From: Polymorphobacter_B sp038225475
GTDB lineage: Bacteria > Pseudomonadota > Alphaproteobacteria > Sphingomonadales > Sphingomonadaceae
Assembly: GCA_038225475.1 (NCBI GenBank)
Contig: JBBRRA010000002.1
Location: 124,001 to 188,000 of the forward strand
Length of the DNA stretch: 64,000 nucleotides
Direction: 5' to 3'
Below are positions 8,142-16,538 of the stretch, piece by piece. The position numbers and the translations under genes are program-made. Position 1 is the stretch's first letter; every line of letters begins with the position of its first letter. The notes below the pieces were generated by a model. That model was given only the letters and a program-made list of their open reading frames with translations, made no database searches and had not been told where the DNA came from.

Positions 8142-9347
8142 TCAGCCGCCGAAGCTTGCCGATACGCGCGTCACCAGGCCCTGCGCTTCGTCGGTGGTCG
8201 GGCCGCTAATCCGGCTTTGCGCCGCCAGCATATAGGTCGAGGCATTGAGATACGGACGCGGATTGACCGCATGGCCGTCGATCCGCACTTCAAAGTGCAG
8301 GTGCGTCCCCGTCGAGCGCCCGGTCGAACCCATCCGTCCGATCATCTCGCCTTGCTTGACGTGCTGGCCGCCGTACACCGCGATCTGCGACAAGTGACCG
8401 TAGCGGGTTGCCAGCCCACGACCATGATCGAGCTCGATCAGATTGCCATAGCCATTGGCGCGGCCGGCGGTGACCACCGTTCCCGATGCGGCCGCATAGA
8501 TCGGCTCGCCCATCGTGCCCGACATGTCGAGCCCGGCGTGCATCGCGGTGTTGCCGTTGAACGGGTCGTAGCGAATGCCGAAGCCCGACGTGTAGTTGAA
8601 ATTCTTGACCGGCATGAACGCCGGGACTGCGGCCATCGCCGCCTCGAGCGCCTCGAGCTTTTTCCAGCTGAGGAACAGGTCCTTGAAGCGCGGCTCGGCA
8701 TCATCGGGCGCGCTGGCGGGGATATACGGTCCGCCGGTGCCAAAGCTCGACTGCGCCACGAGCCGGTCGGGGTCGAGCCCAAGGCTGCGGACCAGCGTCT
8801 GCGTGTCGCGCAACCGCGCGTTCGCCGCATCGGTTGCCTTGCCGACGAACGCCAGCTGCTGCGATTCGAGCTTGCGGAACGGCTCGAGCATGGCGCTTTG
8901 CTGCGGCATGACGAGGTCGCGGGCGTCTTCGGTGGTACCGCCGCGAGGAAGCATCGCTGCCAGCTTGGTCAGGTCGCGCTTGGGCAGCAGCAGCTGGGCG
9001 AGAAACGCCTGTCGTGCTTCAAGCGCTGCGGCGCGCGTTGCCACGGCACCCTTCATCGCGCTCGAATCCGACTGCATCGCGGCGATCTGCGTCTGCATCT
9101 GCGCGAGTTCGGCAGTCTTTGCCGCGATCACGGCATCGTTGGCCACGGTACCGTTGATCATCGTGGCGGTGCTGATACCGAGCCAACCGAGAACCAGTGC
9201 TGCGCCTCCGATGGTCATAAGTTGCGAACCTGTCCCGAGTGTAAAGGTGGTGGTTGCGTCGCCACGATGCCAAGTAAAGGCATGCGGCGGGAAGTATTGC
9301 GCCACCGCTGTGGCCAGCCGTTTCCGGACGGCATCGAACGATGGCAT
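8142..9347 (-). CDS. M23-family membrane-anchored metallopeptidase (LytM domain)
   Basis: About 401 residues. One transmembrane segment (GGAALVLGWLGISTATM) lies near residues 50-67, followed by a periplasmic coiled-coil-like stretch (AKTAELAQMQTQIAAMQ) and a C-terminal LytM domain. The zinc ligands are present: AMHAGLDM supplies the His and Asp, HLHFEVR the HxH. Such proteins cleave peptidoglycan cross-links or act in divisome or envelope control. The ATG at 9347 is chosen; an in-frame TTG at 9404 would add 19 residues but has no ribosome site. The 254 bases between this start and the peroxiredoxin stop contain no gene I can support and presumably hold the promoter. Confidence 0.88.
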   Translation of the reverse strand: MPSFDAVRKRLATAVAQYFPPHAFTWHRGDATTTFTLGTGSQLMTIGGAALVLGWLGISTATMINGTVANDAVIAAKTAELAQMQTQIAAMQSDSSAMKGAVATRAAALEARQAFLAQLLLPKRDLTKLAAMLPRGGTTEDARDLVMPQQSAMLEPFRKLESQQLAFVGKATDAANARLRDTQTLVRSLGLDPDRLVAQSSFGTGGPYIPASAPDDAEPRFKDLFLSWKKLEALEAAMAAVPAFMPVKNFNYTSGFGIRYDPFNGNTAMHAGLDMSGTMGEPIYAAASGTVVTAGRANGYGNLIELDHGRGLATRYGHLSQIAVYGGQHVKQGEMIGRMGSTGRSTGTHLHFEVRIDGHAVNPRPYLNASTYMLAAQSRISGPTTDEAQGLVTRVSASFGG

Positions 9348-9601
9348 TGATGAATTACCCTTGGCGACTGCGAACTGCCCGGCTTGTTGCCAGATCTTGC
9401 TCAATGATTAACACCGATCGCGGCAGCCCCCTTGCTGATGCGACGTGTGTGTTCAACCATCCCGATGCGGGCGCGGCAAGCGTTGGACCGTTCAGCAAAG
9501 GTGGATTGCCCGCATTGCGCGGCGAGTTGTGCAAATCGTGCTAAATATTTACGCGATGATGCAACCATTCGCCTGGTCGAACGTGGCGGCGGAGTCGCGG
9601 C

Positions 9602-10069
9602 CTAGGCGAGGCTTTGCACGCGTGTAAGGACTTCGGCAGCGTGGCCGGGCACCTTGACCTTGTGCCATGCTGCGGCAATCTGGCCGGCGCGGTCGATCAC
9701 GAAGGTCGCACGGTCGATGCCCATGTATTTGCGGCCGTACATGCTCTTTTCGACCCAGACGCCAAAGGCCTCGACCGTGGTGCCATCGGGATCGGCCCCC
9801 AGGCCGACGCCGAGTGCATATTTGGCGCGGAACTTGGCGTGGCTCGCGACGCTGTCCTTCGATACGCCGATAACGACGGCATCGGCGGCGGCAAAGTCGG
9901 CAGCAAGCCCGGTGAACTCGATCGCTTCCTTGGTGCAGCCCGACGTGTCGTCCTTGGGATAGAAGTACAGCACGACCTTGCGCCCGGCATAATCGGCGAG
10001 CCGCAGCGTCGCGCCGTCTTCGGCGGCAAGCTCGAACGCGGGTGCCGCGTCGCCAACCTTGATCGTCAT
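9602..10069 (-). CDS. bcp: Thioredoxin-dependent thiol peroxidase (BCP/PrxQ-type peroxiredoxin)
   Basis: A 155-residue peroxiredoxin that reduces hydrogen and alkyl peroxides with thioredoxin as donor. The peroxidatic cysteine is in YFYPKDDTSGCTKEA. The second cysteine five residues downstream, typical of E. coli-type BCP, is absent (here isoleucine/glutamate), so this is a one-Cys-like PrxQ variant. It begins with an ATGA overlap at the end of glnE, an unusual partner but one that implies co-transcription. The arginine-conserved ATFVIDRAG motif is present near residue 125. Confidence 0.92.
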   Translation of the reverse strand: MTIKVGDAAPAFELAAEDGATLRLADYAGRKVVLYFYPKDDTSGCTKEAIEFTGLAADFAAADAVVIGVSKDSVASHAKFRAKYALGVGLGADPDGTTVEAFGVWVEKSMYGRKYMGIDRATFVIDRAGQIAAAWHKVKVPGHAAEVLTRVQSLA

Positions 10070-12759
10070 ATCCTGTCCCCCTGCCGCGCGACGCCGAATA
10101 CCGACTGCCAGGTTGCGCGAACCTCGGCCTTGGCGGCGGTGAGCGCGCTTTCCAGCGCCGTGAAATCGGCGAAACCACCCGCCGCTGTCAACAGGTCGCG
10201 GACCGCAATCGGCAACGACGCCCCCGTTCCGGCGGACCCCGCGACGGTCAACCGCAGCACGACCAGCAACCGCGTTAGCAAATCATGCACCGGCAACAAG
10301 GCCGGAACTCCGGCAGCGATGCACGCCGGGCCGAGTTCAGGCGTCGGTGCCGTCCCCGTGAGCAATTGGCGATAATGCACGATGAACTCGAGATCGACGA
10401 GCCCGCCCGCGCCCAGCTTGACGTCCCACAGCCCGCGCCCGGGCTTGGCGGCGGCGACATCGGCGCGCATCGCCAGCACGTCGCGGCGCAGCACCGCAGC
10501 ATCGCGCGGTTGCGCAATGACGGCGGCGACGACGGCTTCGACTGCGGCCCGGTCGGCAGCGGTCCCCGTCACGGCGCGCGCGCGCGTCAGCGCCATATGC
10601 TCCCACGTCCACGCTTCGTGCGTCTGATACTGCCCGAAGCTATCGATGCTGACGGCCAGCAGCCCATTCGCCCCCGACGGCCGCAGCCGGGTATCGACTT
10701 CGTACAGCGCGCCCGCTGCGGTCGGCACCGATAGCGCGGCGGTCAACCGCTGCGTCAGCCGGGCGAAATAGAGCGTCGCGGCAAGCGGCTTCGGCCCGTC
10801 CGACACCGCGTCGTACGGCCCGGTAAACAGATAAACGAGATCGAGGTCGGACGCATGCGTCAGCGCCCGCCCGCCGTAGCGCCCCAGCGCGACGACGACG
10901 AGGCGGCCACCGTCGATGCTGCCGTGGCTGGCTTCGAATTCGGCGGTCACCGCGCGGGTCAACACATCGACCGCCGCATCGGCAAGCGCGGCCAAGTCGC
11001 GGGCGACCCGAAGCGGGTCGGCGTGCCGCTCGATCAGCTGTGCGCCGAGCTGGAACCGACGCTCGGCGGTCCATGCGCGGACTCGGTCGAGCGTTTCCTC
11101 GAAATTTGTACTGGCCAGCGCGGCGAGTTCGGCAGTCAGCGCGGCGACGTTGGGGAGCGCTGCAAAGCTGTCGTCGGCCAGCAGCACATCGAACAGCGCG
11201 GGGCGGCGCGCCAACGCATCGGCCAACACCGGCGTCACCCCGAGCAAGCGCCCGAACAGCGGCAGCAGCTTGGGATTGGCCTCGAGCAACGCAAAAAACT
11301 GCAGCCCCGCCGGAAGCTGCGCGAGAAACGAATCGAACCGCGCCGCCGCCTGTACCGGGTCGGTCGCCGCAGCCAGCGCCGCTACCAGCGCCGGCAGTAG
11401 TGCCTCGAACGCCGCGCGGGCGGGCGCGCTGCGCAGCGCACGGTGCGGTGCGGCGCGCCAGCGCGCAATGTCGGCGATCAACGGTGCCGCTGACTTGATG
11501 CGGCGCGCAGTGAACCACGCCTTCAACGCCTCCGGATCGGTCGGCAGCCGTGCGCGCGTGTCGCTCGCCTCTGCGACAAGCCGGTCGAAACGCAGCGCGA
11601 CACCGCGCGTTGCGGCGCGCACCCGGCGTTCGACGCTGCGCCAGTCGGGAAAACCCGCCAGCTGCGCCACCGCACTGCGCACCGGCGCGGTGTGCGGAAT
11701 GCTATGCGTCTGTTCATCGGCGCGCATCTGCAGTCGGTGCTCGAGCGTCCGCAGGAACCGGTAGGCCGTGCTCAGCGTGGTGCAATCGTCGGCGGTGATC
11801 CGCCCGGCGGCGGCCAATGCGGCGAGCGCGTCGAGCGTCGCGGCCGGACGCAACCCCGGATCGCGTCCGCCCCAGACGAGCTGATGGATTTGCGCGAAAA
11901 ATTCGATTTCACGGATGCCGCCGCGACCGCGCTTCAGGTCGAAGCCGGGGCCGACGACCTGCACTTCTTCATAGTGGTCGCGGATGCGCAGGCTGACCGC
12001 CTTGATGTCGGCGATCGCGGTATAGTCGAGCGAGCGCCGCCAGACGAACGGCGCAATCGCCGCCAGAAACGCGCGGCCGAGCGCGAGGTCGCCGCCGCAC
12101 GCGCGCGCGCGAATGAACGCGGTGCGCTCCCAGGTTTCGGCCTCCGACTGATAGTAATGTTCGGCAGCCGCGACCGGCAGCGCCAGCGGCGTCGCTTCGG
12201 GCACCGGACGCAGGCGCAGATCGGTGCGGAACACATAGCCGTCGGCAGTCGCATCCTGCAGGATCGCCACCACGCGCCGCGCGATGCGGACCGCGGCCTC
12301 GCTGATGTCCTCACGCGGTCGGACCGGGATGACGGCGGGGTCATAGAGCAGGATCAGGTCGATATCGCTCGAATAGTTGAGCTCGAAACTTCCCAGCTTG
12401 CCGAGCGCCAGCGCGACGAAGCCCGCATTCGGTGCGTCGCGTTCGGCCAGCGCCGCAGCGACCGCCGCATCGACCGCAACATCGGCAAGGTCCGACAAGG
12501 CGCGCGTGACGCGTTCGAGCGACCATAGCCCGGCAAGATCGGCGAGCGCGGTGACCAGCCCGATATCGGCCTTGGCATGGCGCAGCCGCGCCTCGACCGG
12601 CAGCGCCAAATCGGCAGCGTCGGCGAGTGCGGCGGCAACCACCGCATCGGGTCCATCGGCAAGCAGCCGCGCAACCGTGGCGGCGCGACGCCGGATCAGC
12701 CCCTTGAGATAGGGACTGTGTGCGCTGGCGAGCGCGGTGGCGGTGGCGAGATCGGACAC
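10066..12759 (-). CDS. glnE: Bifunctional glutamine synthetase adenylyltransferase/adenylyl-removing enzyme
   Basis: About 897 residues. GlnE adenylylates and deadenylylates glutamine synthetase in response to PII, tuning ammonium assimilation. Two nucleotidyltransferase domains are visible: one early with NYSSDIDLILLYD, and one in the C-terminal half with HASDLDLVYLF. Each is followed by a helical GlnD-PII-uridylyltransferase-like region. Length is slightly below the usual 940-980. The GTG at 12759 is chosen since AAGG lies five bases upstream; a GTG at 12783 is possible. The gene overlaps bcp by 4 bp. No other nitrogen-regulation gene is in the window. Confidence 0.95.
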   Translation of the reverse strand: MSDLATATALASAHSPYLKGLIRRRAATVARLLADGPDAVVAAALADAADLALPVEARLRHAKADIGLVTALADLAGLWSLERVTRALSDLADVAVDAAVAAALAERDAPNAGFVALALGKLGSFELNYSSDIDLILLYDPAVIPVRPREDISEAAVRIARRVVAILQDATADGYVFRTDLRLRPVPEATPLALPVAAAEHYYQSEAETWERTAFIRARACGGDLALGRAFLAAIAPFVWRRSLDYTAIADIKAVSLRIRDHYEEVQVVGPGFDLKRGRGGIREIEFFAQIHQLVWGGRDPGLRPAATLDALAALAAAGRITADDCTTLSTAYRFLRTLEHRLQMRADEQTHSIPHTAPVRSAVAQLAGFPDWRSVERRVRAATRGVALRFDRLVAEASDTRARLPTDPEALKAWFTARRIKSAAPLIADIARWRAAPHRALRSAPARAAFEALLPALVAALAAATDPVQAAARFDSFLAQLPAGLQFFALLEANPKLLPLFGRLLGVTPVLADALARRPALFDVLLADDSFAALPNVAALTAELAALASTNFEETLDRVRAWTAERRFQLGAQLIERHADPLRVARDLAALADAAVDVLTRAVTAEFEASHGSIDGGRLVVVALGRYGGRALTHASDLDLVYLFTGPYDAVSDGPKPLAATLYFARLTQRLTAALSVPTAAGALYEVDTRLRPSGANGLLAVSIDSFGQYQTHEAWTWEHMALTRARAVTGTAADRAAVEAVVAAVIAQPRDAAVLRRDVLAMRADVAAAKPGRGLWDVKLGAGGLVDLEFIVHYRQLLTGTAPTPELGPACIAAGVPALLPVHDLLTRLLVVLRLTVAGSAGTGASLPIAVRDLLTAAGGFADFTALESALTAAKAEVRATWQSVFGVARQGDRI

Positions 12760-12805
12760 CGGAGCCTTATAGACCGCCGCCACCGTTCCGGCAGCGGGCT
12801 ATAAT

Positions 12806-13588
12806 CTAGCCCCGCGACAAGTCGTCGACCTGCCCCATGATCTGGTTGAGCGCCGAAACGCCGCCGGTCGGCGCATCGAGCCGCCGCGACGGCAGCAGCC
12901 CTTCGCGCAGGATGATCTCGAGCGCCGCGCGGCCGCGCGCCACCCGGCTTTTGATCGTGCCGACGGCGCAGTCGCAGATTGCTGCTGCCTCCTCATAGGC
13001 AAAGCCGCCCGCACCGACGAGGATCAGCGCCTCGCGCTGCGCCTGCGGCAGCTGCAGCAGGCCGCGTTGCAGGTCGGCAAGGTCGACCTGGCGGTCCTGC
13101 CCGGCTGGCATTGCGAGCAGGCGATCGGCGGTGAAATCGTCCCATTCGCCCTTGAACCGCGCGCGCCGCATCTGGCTGAGGAACAGATTGCGCAGGATGA
13201 TGAAGGTCCACGCGCGCATATTGGTGCCGGCCTGGAAACGCTCGCGCGCCGCCCATGCCTTGAGCAGCGTTTCCTGAACAAGATCGTCGGCAAGGTCGCG
13301 GTTGCCCGACAGCGAGCGGCCAAAGGCGCGGAGATGCGGGATGACCTGCGCCAGTTGCGTCTTGAAATCGGCATCCGACAGCGCTTCGGGCCGCGTATAC
13401 AACGTCTTTTCGCCGTCACCGAGACGCGCCAGCAGTTCCTCGAAAATATCGGGAATCGCCGCGTTGTTGGCTTCGGCGAACGCGGTGCGAAGATAGGCAC
13501 CAATGTCCTGGATCTTGGGCGAATGCGTCGATGCCGCGGCTGGCTTCGACCGGGCCGTGCCGCGCGGTTTTCCGGCGATCAGGGTCAT
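12806..13588 (-). CDS. ecfG: General stress response ECF sigma factor EcfG with an N-terminal NepR-like segment
   Basis: A 260-residue ECF sigma factor. Region 2 (about 80-145) carries NRDLADDLVQETLLKAW and WTFIILRNLFLSQMRR; region 4 (about 165-225) has LPQAQREALILVGAGGFAYE and GTIKSRVARGR. EcfG directs RNA polymerase to GGAAC-N16/17-CGTT promoters. Alphaproteobacterial EcfG is usually about 180 residues. Here an extra 75 residues precede region 2 and contain GAYLRTAFAEANNAAIPD followed by FEELLARL. This aligns with free NepR at 14734-14895 (GRRLRDIFDEVAAEPLPD, then FEALLRKL). The ATG at 13588 has GGAGAG eight bases upstream; a longer upstream frame is rejected. It is preceded by a small membrane protein and a perfect EcfG promoter. 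Confidence 0.93.
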   Translation of the reverse strand: MTLIAGKPRGTARSKPAAASTHSPKIQDIGAYLRTAFAEANNAAIPDIFEELLARLGDGEKTLYTRPEALSDADFKTQLAQVIPHLRAFGRSLSGNRDLADDLVQETLLKAWAARERFQAGTNMRAWTFIILRNLFLSQMRRARFKGEWDDFTADRLLAMPAGQDRQVDLADLQRGLLQLPQAQREALILVGAGGFAYEEAAAICDCAVGTIKSRVARGRAALEIILREGLLPSRRLDAPTGGVSALNQIMGQVDDLSRG

Positions 13589-13613
13589 ATTATCTCTCCG
13601 TGTCGGTCCATGG

Positions 13614-13748
13614 TCAGGCGTAGGCCCGAAACACGAGAACGAAAGCCACCACCACAAGGACGATCGAAACCAGCAGCATCCAGCGCGTCACGCCGATCCT
13701 CGAGCCGCCGCTGGCCTCGGTTGCCGTCCGTTTGACAGGTTCGTCCAC
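13614..13748 (-). CDS. Small single-pass membrane protein in the ecfG operon
   Basis: A 44-residue protein. About 20 polar residues are followed by one strong transmembrane helix (MLLVSIVLVVVAFVLVF) and a short RAYA tail. The GTG at 13748 has GGGAG eight bases upstream. A well-matched EcfG promoter ends 30 bp before the start, and ecfG follows after 25 bp, so it is the first gene of an autoregulated two-gene operon. I do not recognise a family. Small membrane proteins near sigma factors sometimes act in envelope stress, but nothing in the sequence assigns a function. Sequence, promoter and ribosome site together make it credible as a gene. Confidence 0.7.
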   Translation of the reverse strand: MDEPVKRTATEASGGSRIGVTRWMLLVSIVLVVVAFVLVFRAYA

Positions 13749-13777
13749 GCCGTACTCCCTGGAAGATATGGAGGCGT

Positions 13778-13802
13778 AACGAAGCCGCCTGCCACAGGTT
13801 CC
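13778..13802 (-). promoter_or_regulatory. EcfG-dependent promoter upstream of the small membrane protein and ecfG
   Basis: On the minus strand GGAAC (13802-13798) is followed by 16 bases and then CGTT (GTT at 13780-13778). This matches the known alphaproteobacterial EcfG consensus GGAAC-N16/17-CGTT exactly. It lies in the gap between phyR and the small membrane gene and points at the latter and ecfG, indicating positive autoregulation of the sigma factor. Confidence 0.8.
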
Positions 13803-13806
13803 CGAA

Positions 13807-14601
13807 TCAGCCGACCGCGGCGGTCGAGTTGAAGAACAGCGCCTGCGCAATCGCCGCCTTCACCGTCGAACGCTGGAATGGTTTGGTAATCAGGAAGGTC
13901 GGTTCGGGGCGTTCGCCGGTCAACAACCGTTCGGGAAAAGCGGTGATGAAAATGACCGGCACGCTGAATTCGCCAAGGATGTCCTTGACCGCGTCGATCC
14001 CCGAACTGTCGTCGGCAAGCTGAATGTCGGCGAGCACTAGCCCGGGCTTATGCGCCTTGGCAAGCGCGACCGCTTCGTCGCGCGTCACCGCGATGCCGGT
14101 AACATCATGGCCAAGATCGCGGACGATCGATTCGATGTCCATGGCGATGATCGGCTCGTCCTCGATGATCAGCACCTGCGTTGCGGTCTGGCGGTCGATT
14201 TCGGCGAGCGCTTCGGCGACCAACGTCGAAACTTCGCTCGGCGTCGCGTCGATCAGATAGGCGGTATCCTCGTTGGTGAAGCCTTCCATCGCGGTCAGCA
14301 GCAGCGCCTGCCGCGACAACGGCGTGATCGACGACAACCGCGACTGGGCGATGCGCTCGAAATCCTGCGTCGGCGCGTCGTCGCCATCGACTTCGATATT
14401 GGCGCTCGACCAGATCGCATGGAAGGTCCGGTAAAGTCCTAGGCGCGCATCGACGTCACGCGGGAAATCGGCCGGCGCTGCGACGATCGCCTCGAGCGCT
14501 GCACGCACATAGCTGTCACCTTGGCTTTGCGTTCCGGTCAACGCACGGGCATAACGACGCAGATATGGCAGATGAGGTGCTATTTCAGACGCGAGCGACA
14601 T
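13807..14601 (-). CDS. phyR: PhyR, sigma-like/receiver anti-anti-sigma response regulator
   Basis: A 264-residue regulator. The N-terminal EcfG-like sigma mimic domain (about 1-135) is followed by a receiver domain with IIEDEP (acidic pair), phosphoacceptor Asp in VLADIQLADD, FITAFPERLL and the conserved lysine in LITKPF. When phosphorylated, PhyR binds NepR and frees EcfG. The ATG at 14601 begins MSLASEIAPHLPYLRRYARA, the family's usual start. The same frame stays open upstream through the antisense of nepR and the kinase gene; that extension is not coding. The gene is divergent from nepR across a 132 bp gap. I see no GGAAC-type promoter directed at phyR itself. Confidence 0.96.
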   Translation of the reverse strand: MSLASEIAPHLPYLRRYARALTGTQSQGDSYVRAALEAIVAAPADFPRDVDARLGLYRTFHAIWSSANIEVDGDDAPTQDFERIAQSRLSSITPLSRQALLLTAMEGFTNEDTAYLIDATPSEVSTLVAEALAEIDRQTATQVLIIEDEPIIAMDIESIVRDLGHDVTGIAVTRDEAVALAKAHKPGLVLADIQLADDSSGIDAVKDILGEFSVPVIFITAFPERLLTGERPEPTFLITKPFQRSTVKAAIAQALFFNSTAAVG

Positions 14602-14654
14602 ATTGGCCTCGTGGTTTGACAGTTGCGCGATGACATAGTGCGTAATAACCCGAT

Positions 14655-14679
14655 GGAACAAGTGAGCCGCTTTTTTGTT
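14655..14679 (+). promoter_or_regulatory. EcfG-dependent promoter for nepR-phyP
   Basis: GGAAC at 14655-14659 is followed by 17 bases and GTT at 14677-14679 (N16-TGTT), one base from the consensus at the least conserved position. It lies 55 bp upstream of the nepR GTG, a normal leader length, and places nepR and the kinase gene under the sigma factor they restrain. Confidence 0.75.
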
Positions 14680-14733
14680 TCTCCTATGCAACAATTGTTT
14701 TTTGGCGCCCTGGAGTGCTGGCATTTTGGAACA

Positions 14734-14895
14734 GTGACGAAACCGGACGATGAGGCCCCGCGCGACCGCGCCTCGACCGAGGCCGATCACACGCGGTCGC
14801 GCCAGCTGGGCCGGCGGCTGCGCGACATTTTCGATGAGGTTGCAGCCGAACCGCTTCCCGACGCGTTCGAGGCGTTGTTGCGTAAGCTTGATTAG
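14734..14895 (+). CDS. nepR: NepR anti-sigma factor
   Basis: A 53-residue anti-sigma factor that sequesters EcfG until phosphorylated PhyR takes it away. The NepR core is LGRRLRDIFDEVAAEPLPD then FEALLRKLD, ending the protein as usual. The GTG at 14734 (GGA five bases upstream) is chosen. The in-frame ATGs at 14623 and 14653 lie before or within the EcfG promoter and translate to non-NepR-like sequence. The kinase gene begins 9 bp downstream, so the two are co-transcribed. It is divergent from phyR, the classical arrangement. Confidence 0.92.
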   Translation: MTKPDDEAPRDRASTEADHTRSRQLGRRLRDIFDEVAAEPLPDAFEALLRKLD

Positions 14896-14904
14896 GAAAA
14901 AATT

Positions 14905-15960
14905 GTGAACGAAGGGCGGGTTCCGGTCGGCATTCGCAATCTGCCGCTGCCGACCAAGGTCATTGGTGCCTTGACGGTGCTGCTGTTCCCATTGGGACTG
15001 CTTGCCGCCTATATGGCGCAGCGTGGCTATAGCGCCAACGCTGCCGGACACCACGCGCTGACACTGCAGCAATGGGCAGCGACGCTGCTGCCGCTGGTGA
15101 TGTGGCTGGCCGCGCTCGGCATCGGCTGGGCGCTGGCGAACGTGCTGCTGGTCCGGCCGCTGCTCGAAATGCGGCGCGGCGTCGAGCGCTACGGCAACGG
15201 CGACGCCAGCGTTCGCCTTGGCGGCGACTCGTTCATCAGTCAGGAAATGCACGCGTTGGCGGTCACGTTCGACCAGATGGCGGATGACATCAGTCTGCAC
15301 CAAAGCGCGCTCGAAGCGGCGCTCGACGAGCAAAAGCGGCTGACGCGCGAAATCCATCACCGCGTCAAAAATAACCTGCAGATCGTCTCGAGCCTGTTGT
15401 CGCTTCAGGCGCGCGAAAGCCGCAGCGCCGAAGTCGCCTATGCCTATGCCACGGTCCAGACCCGCGTCGGCGCACTCGCGCTGGTCCACCGCTGGATGTA
15501 CGACGAGGACGGCTCGCACGGCGTCGACCTGCGCGCGCTGGCCAGCGACCTGTGCGCCTCGCTCGAACAGGGAGCAGGTGCGGCCGAACAGGCACCGATC
15601 ACGGTGCATTGCGCGGTCGATCGCATCGTGGTGTCGCAGGATACCGCGGTGCCGATCGCGTTCCTGATTACCGAGCTGATCGGGCTTGCGGCGCGACGTG
15701 CAGCGCCCGATGGACTGGCAGCGCAGGTCCGCGCCACGAGCGAAAACGGGCGTGCGCGGTTGACGGTGACTGCCGAGCAGTTCGTCGATGATGACGGTCT
15801 GGGGAGTGGCAGTCCGGCACGCCGGATTATCGAGGGGATGGCACGGCAGTTGCGCGCGCCGCTCGAACACGACGCCGCAACGGGCAGTTATTCGGTCGCA
15901 TTCGCCGTGCCGCCGGCGCGCGATGCCATCATTGCAGCATCGCGCGCCGACGCCGCTTAG
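14905..15960 (+). CDS. phyP: PhyP-like HisKA_2 sensor protein with degenerate ATPase domain
   Basis: A 351-residue membrane sensor. Transmembrane helices at about 18-36 and 57-80 bracket a very short periplasmic loop; HAMP-like residues 80-133 follow, then a HisKA_2 dimerisation segment with REIHHRVKNNLQ (His151). The ATPase domain is degraded: the N-box reads TELIGLAARR where active family members have NELVTNALKH, so both asparagines are lost. GLGSGSPARRIIEGM replaces the G-rich ATP lid. In Sphingomonas the kinase-like protein of this locus, PhyP, was described as a negative regulator dephosphorylating PhyR, which fits a protein that keeps the histidine but not ATP binding. GTG start, 9 bp after nepR. 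Confidence 0.88.
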   Translation: MNEGRVPVGIRNLPLPTKVIGALTVLLFPLGLLAAYMAQRGYSANAAGHHALTLQQWAATLLPLVMWLAALGIGWALANVLLVRPLLEMRRGVERYGNGDASVRLGGDSFISQEMHALAVTFDQMADDISLHQSALEAALDEQKRLTREIHHRVKNNLQIVSSLLSLQARESRSAEVAYAYATVQTRVGALALVHRWMYDEDGSHGVDLRALASDLCASLEQGAGAAEQAPITVHCAVDRIVVSQDTAVPIAFLITELIGLAARRAAPDGLAAQVRATSENGRARLTVTAEQFVDDDGLGSGSPARRIIEGMARQLRAPLEHDAATGSYSVAFAVPPARDAIIAASRADAA

Positions 15961-16442
15961 TTCAGATCGATGTGCGCGACATCGTTGCCCTTGGGCGGCG
16001 TCTGCGTCAGGTTTGCGCGCGCCACCTCGAACAGCTGGACCAGCTTGTCGGGCGAATCCCACAGCGTTGCATGGCGGGGCGTCACCTTGATCAGCGCGGT
16101 CGTGGGCGCCTCGGGCCCCTCGGGCATCCACGCTTCGGCAAACGCGTTCCACAGGTCCTTTTGCTTCTGCACATCGCGGACCACCTCGGCGGTTCCCGAC
16201 ACCGACACGAAGCTGTTGGCGCTGGCATCGGCGAACGCAAGGTTGACCGGCGACCCCGGCGCAATCTCATGGGTCTTTTGGCTGTCGGCGCGCGTGATGA
16301 ACCACAGCAGGTCGGCATCGCGGTCGATAAACGCGCTCATCGGGCGGCTTTCGAGCTTGCCACCCGCATCGGTGGTCAGCATCGCGACACGGATGTCGGC
16401 CATCATTTCCCAAAGCTTGTCGGTTTTGTCGGCGTCGCTCAC
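15957..16442 (-). CDS. Pyridoxamine 5'-phosphate oxidase-fold general stress protein
   Basis: A 161-residue split-barrel flavin-binding protein of the PNPOx-like/general stress protein 26 family. It begins with KLWEMMADIRVAMLTTDAGG and contains SRPMSAFIDRDADLLWFITR and VNLAFADASANSFVSVSG, typical of the family. Such proteins bind FMN or F420 and their substrates are generally unknown. The GTG at 16442 has AAGGA seven bases upstream. Its end overlaps phyP by 4 bp in convergent orientation. The location in the stress locus and a near-consensus EcfG promoter suggest stress induction. Confidence 0.85.
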   Translation of the reverse strand: MSDADKTDKLWEMMADIRVAMLTTDAGGKLESRPMSAFIDRDADLLWFITRADSQKTHEIAPGSPVNLAFADASANSFVSVSGTAEVVRDVQKQKDLWNAFAEAWMPEGPEAPTTALIKVTPRHATLWDSPDKLVQLFEVARANLTQTPPKGNDVAHIDLN

Positions 16443-16475
16443 GGTCGGTTCCTTTCGAGTGATCGGTCGCCATCA

Positions 16476-16500
16476 GACGCCCGACCATGCGGTCGGTTCC
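16476..16500 (-). promoter_or_regulatory. Possible weak EcfG promoter for the PNPOx-like stress gene
   Basis: Minus strand: GGAAC at 16500-16496, 16 bases, then CGTC in place of CGTT (16479-16476). The -10 core has one mismatch. The leader to the GTG at 16442 would be about 25 bases, a good geometry. Given the mismatch this is only a candidate. Confidence 0.35.
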
Positions 16501-16538
16501 GGCGCAGCAACGATTGCAAATAATTTGCCGCAGGCGCT

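Noticed and set aside
14602..16152. Upstream extension of the phyR frame to 781 codons
   Set aside because: It runs antisense through nepR and the kinase gene; PhyR's conserved N-terminus starts at 14601.
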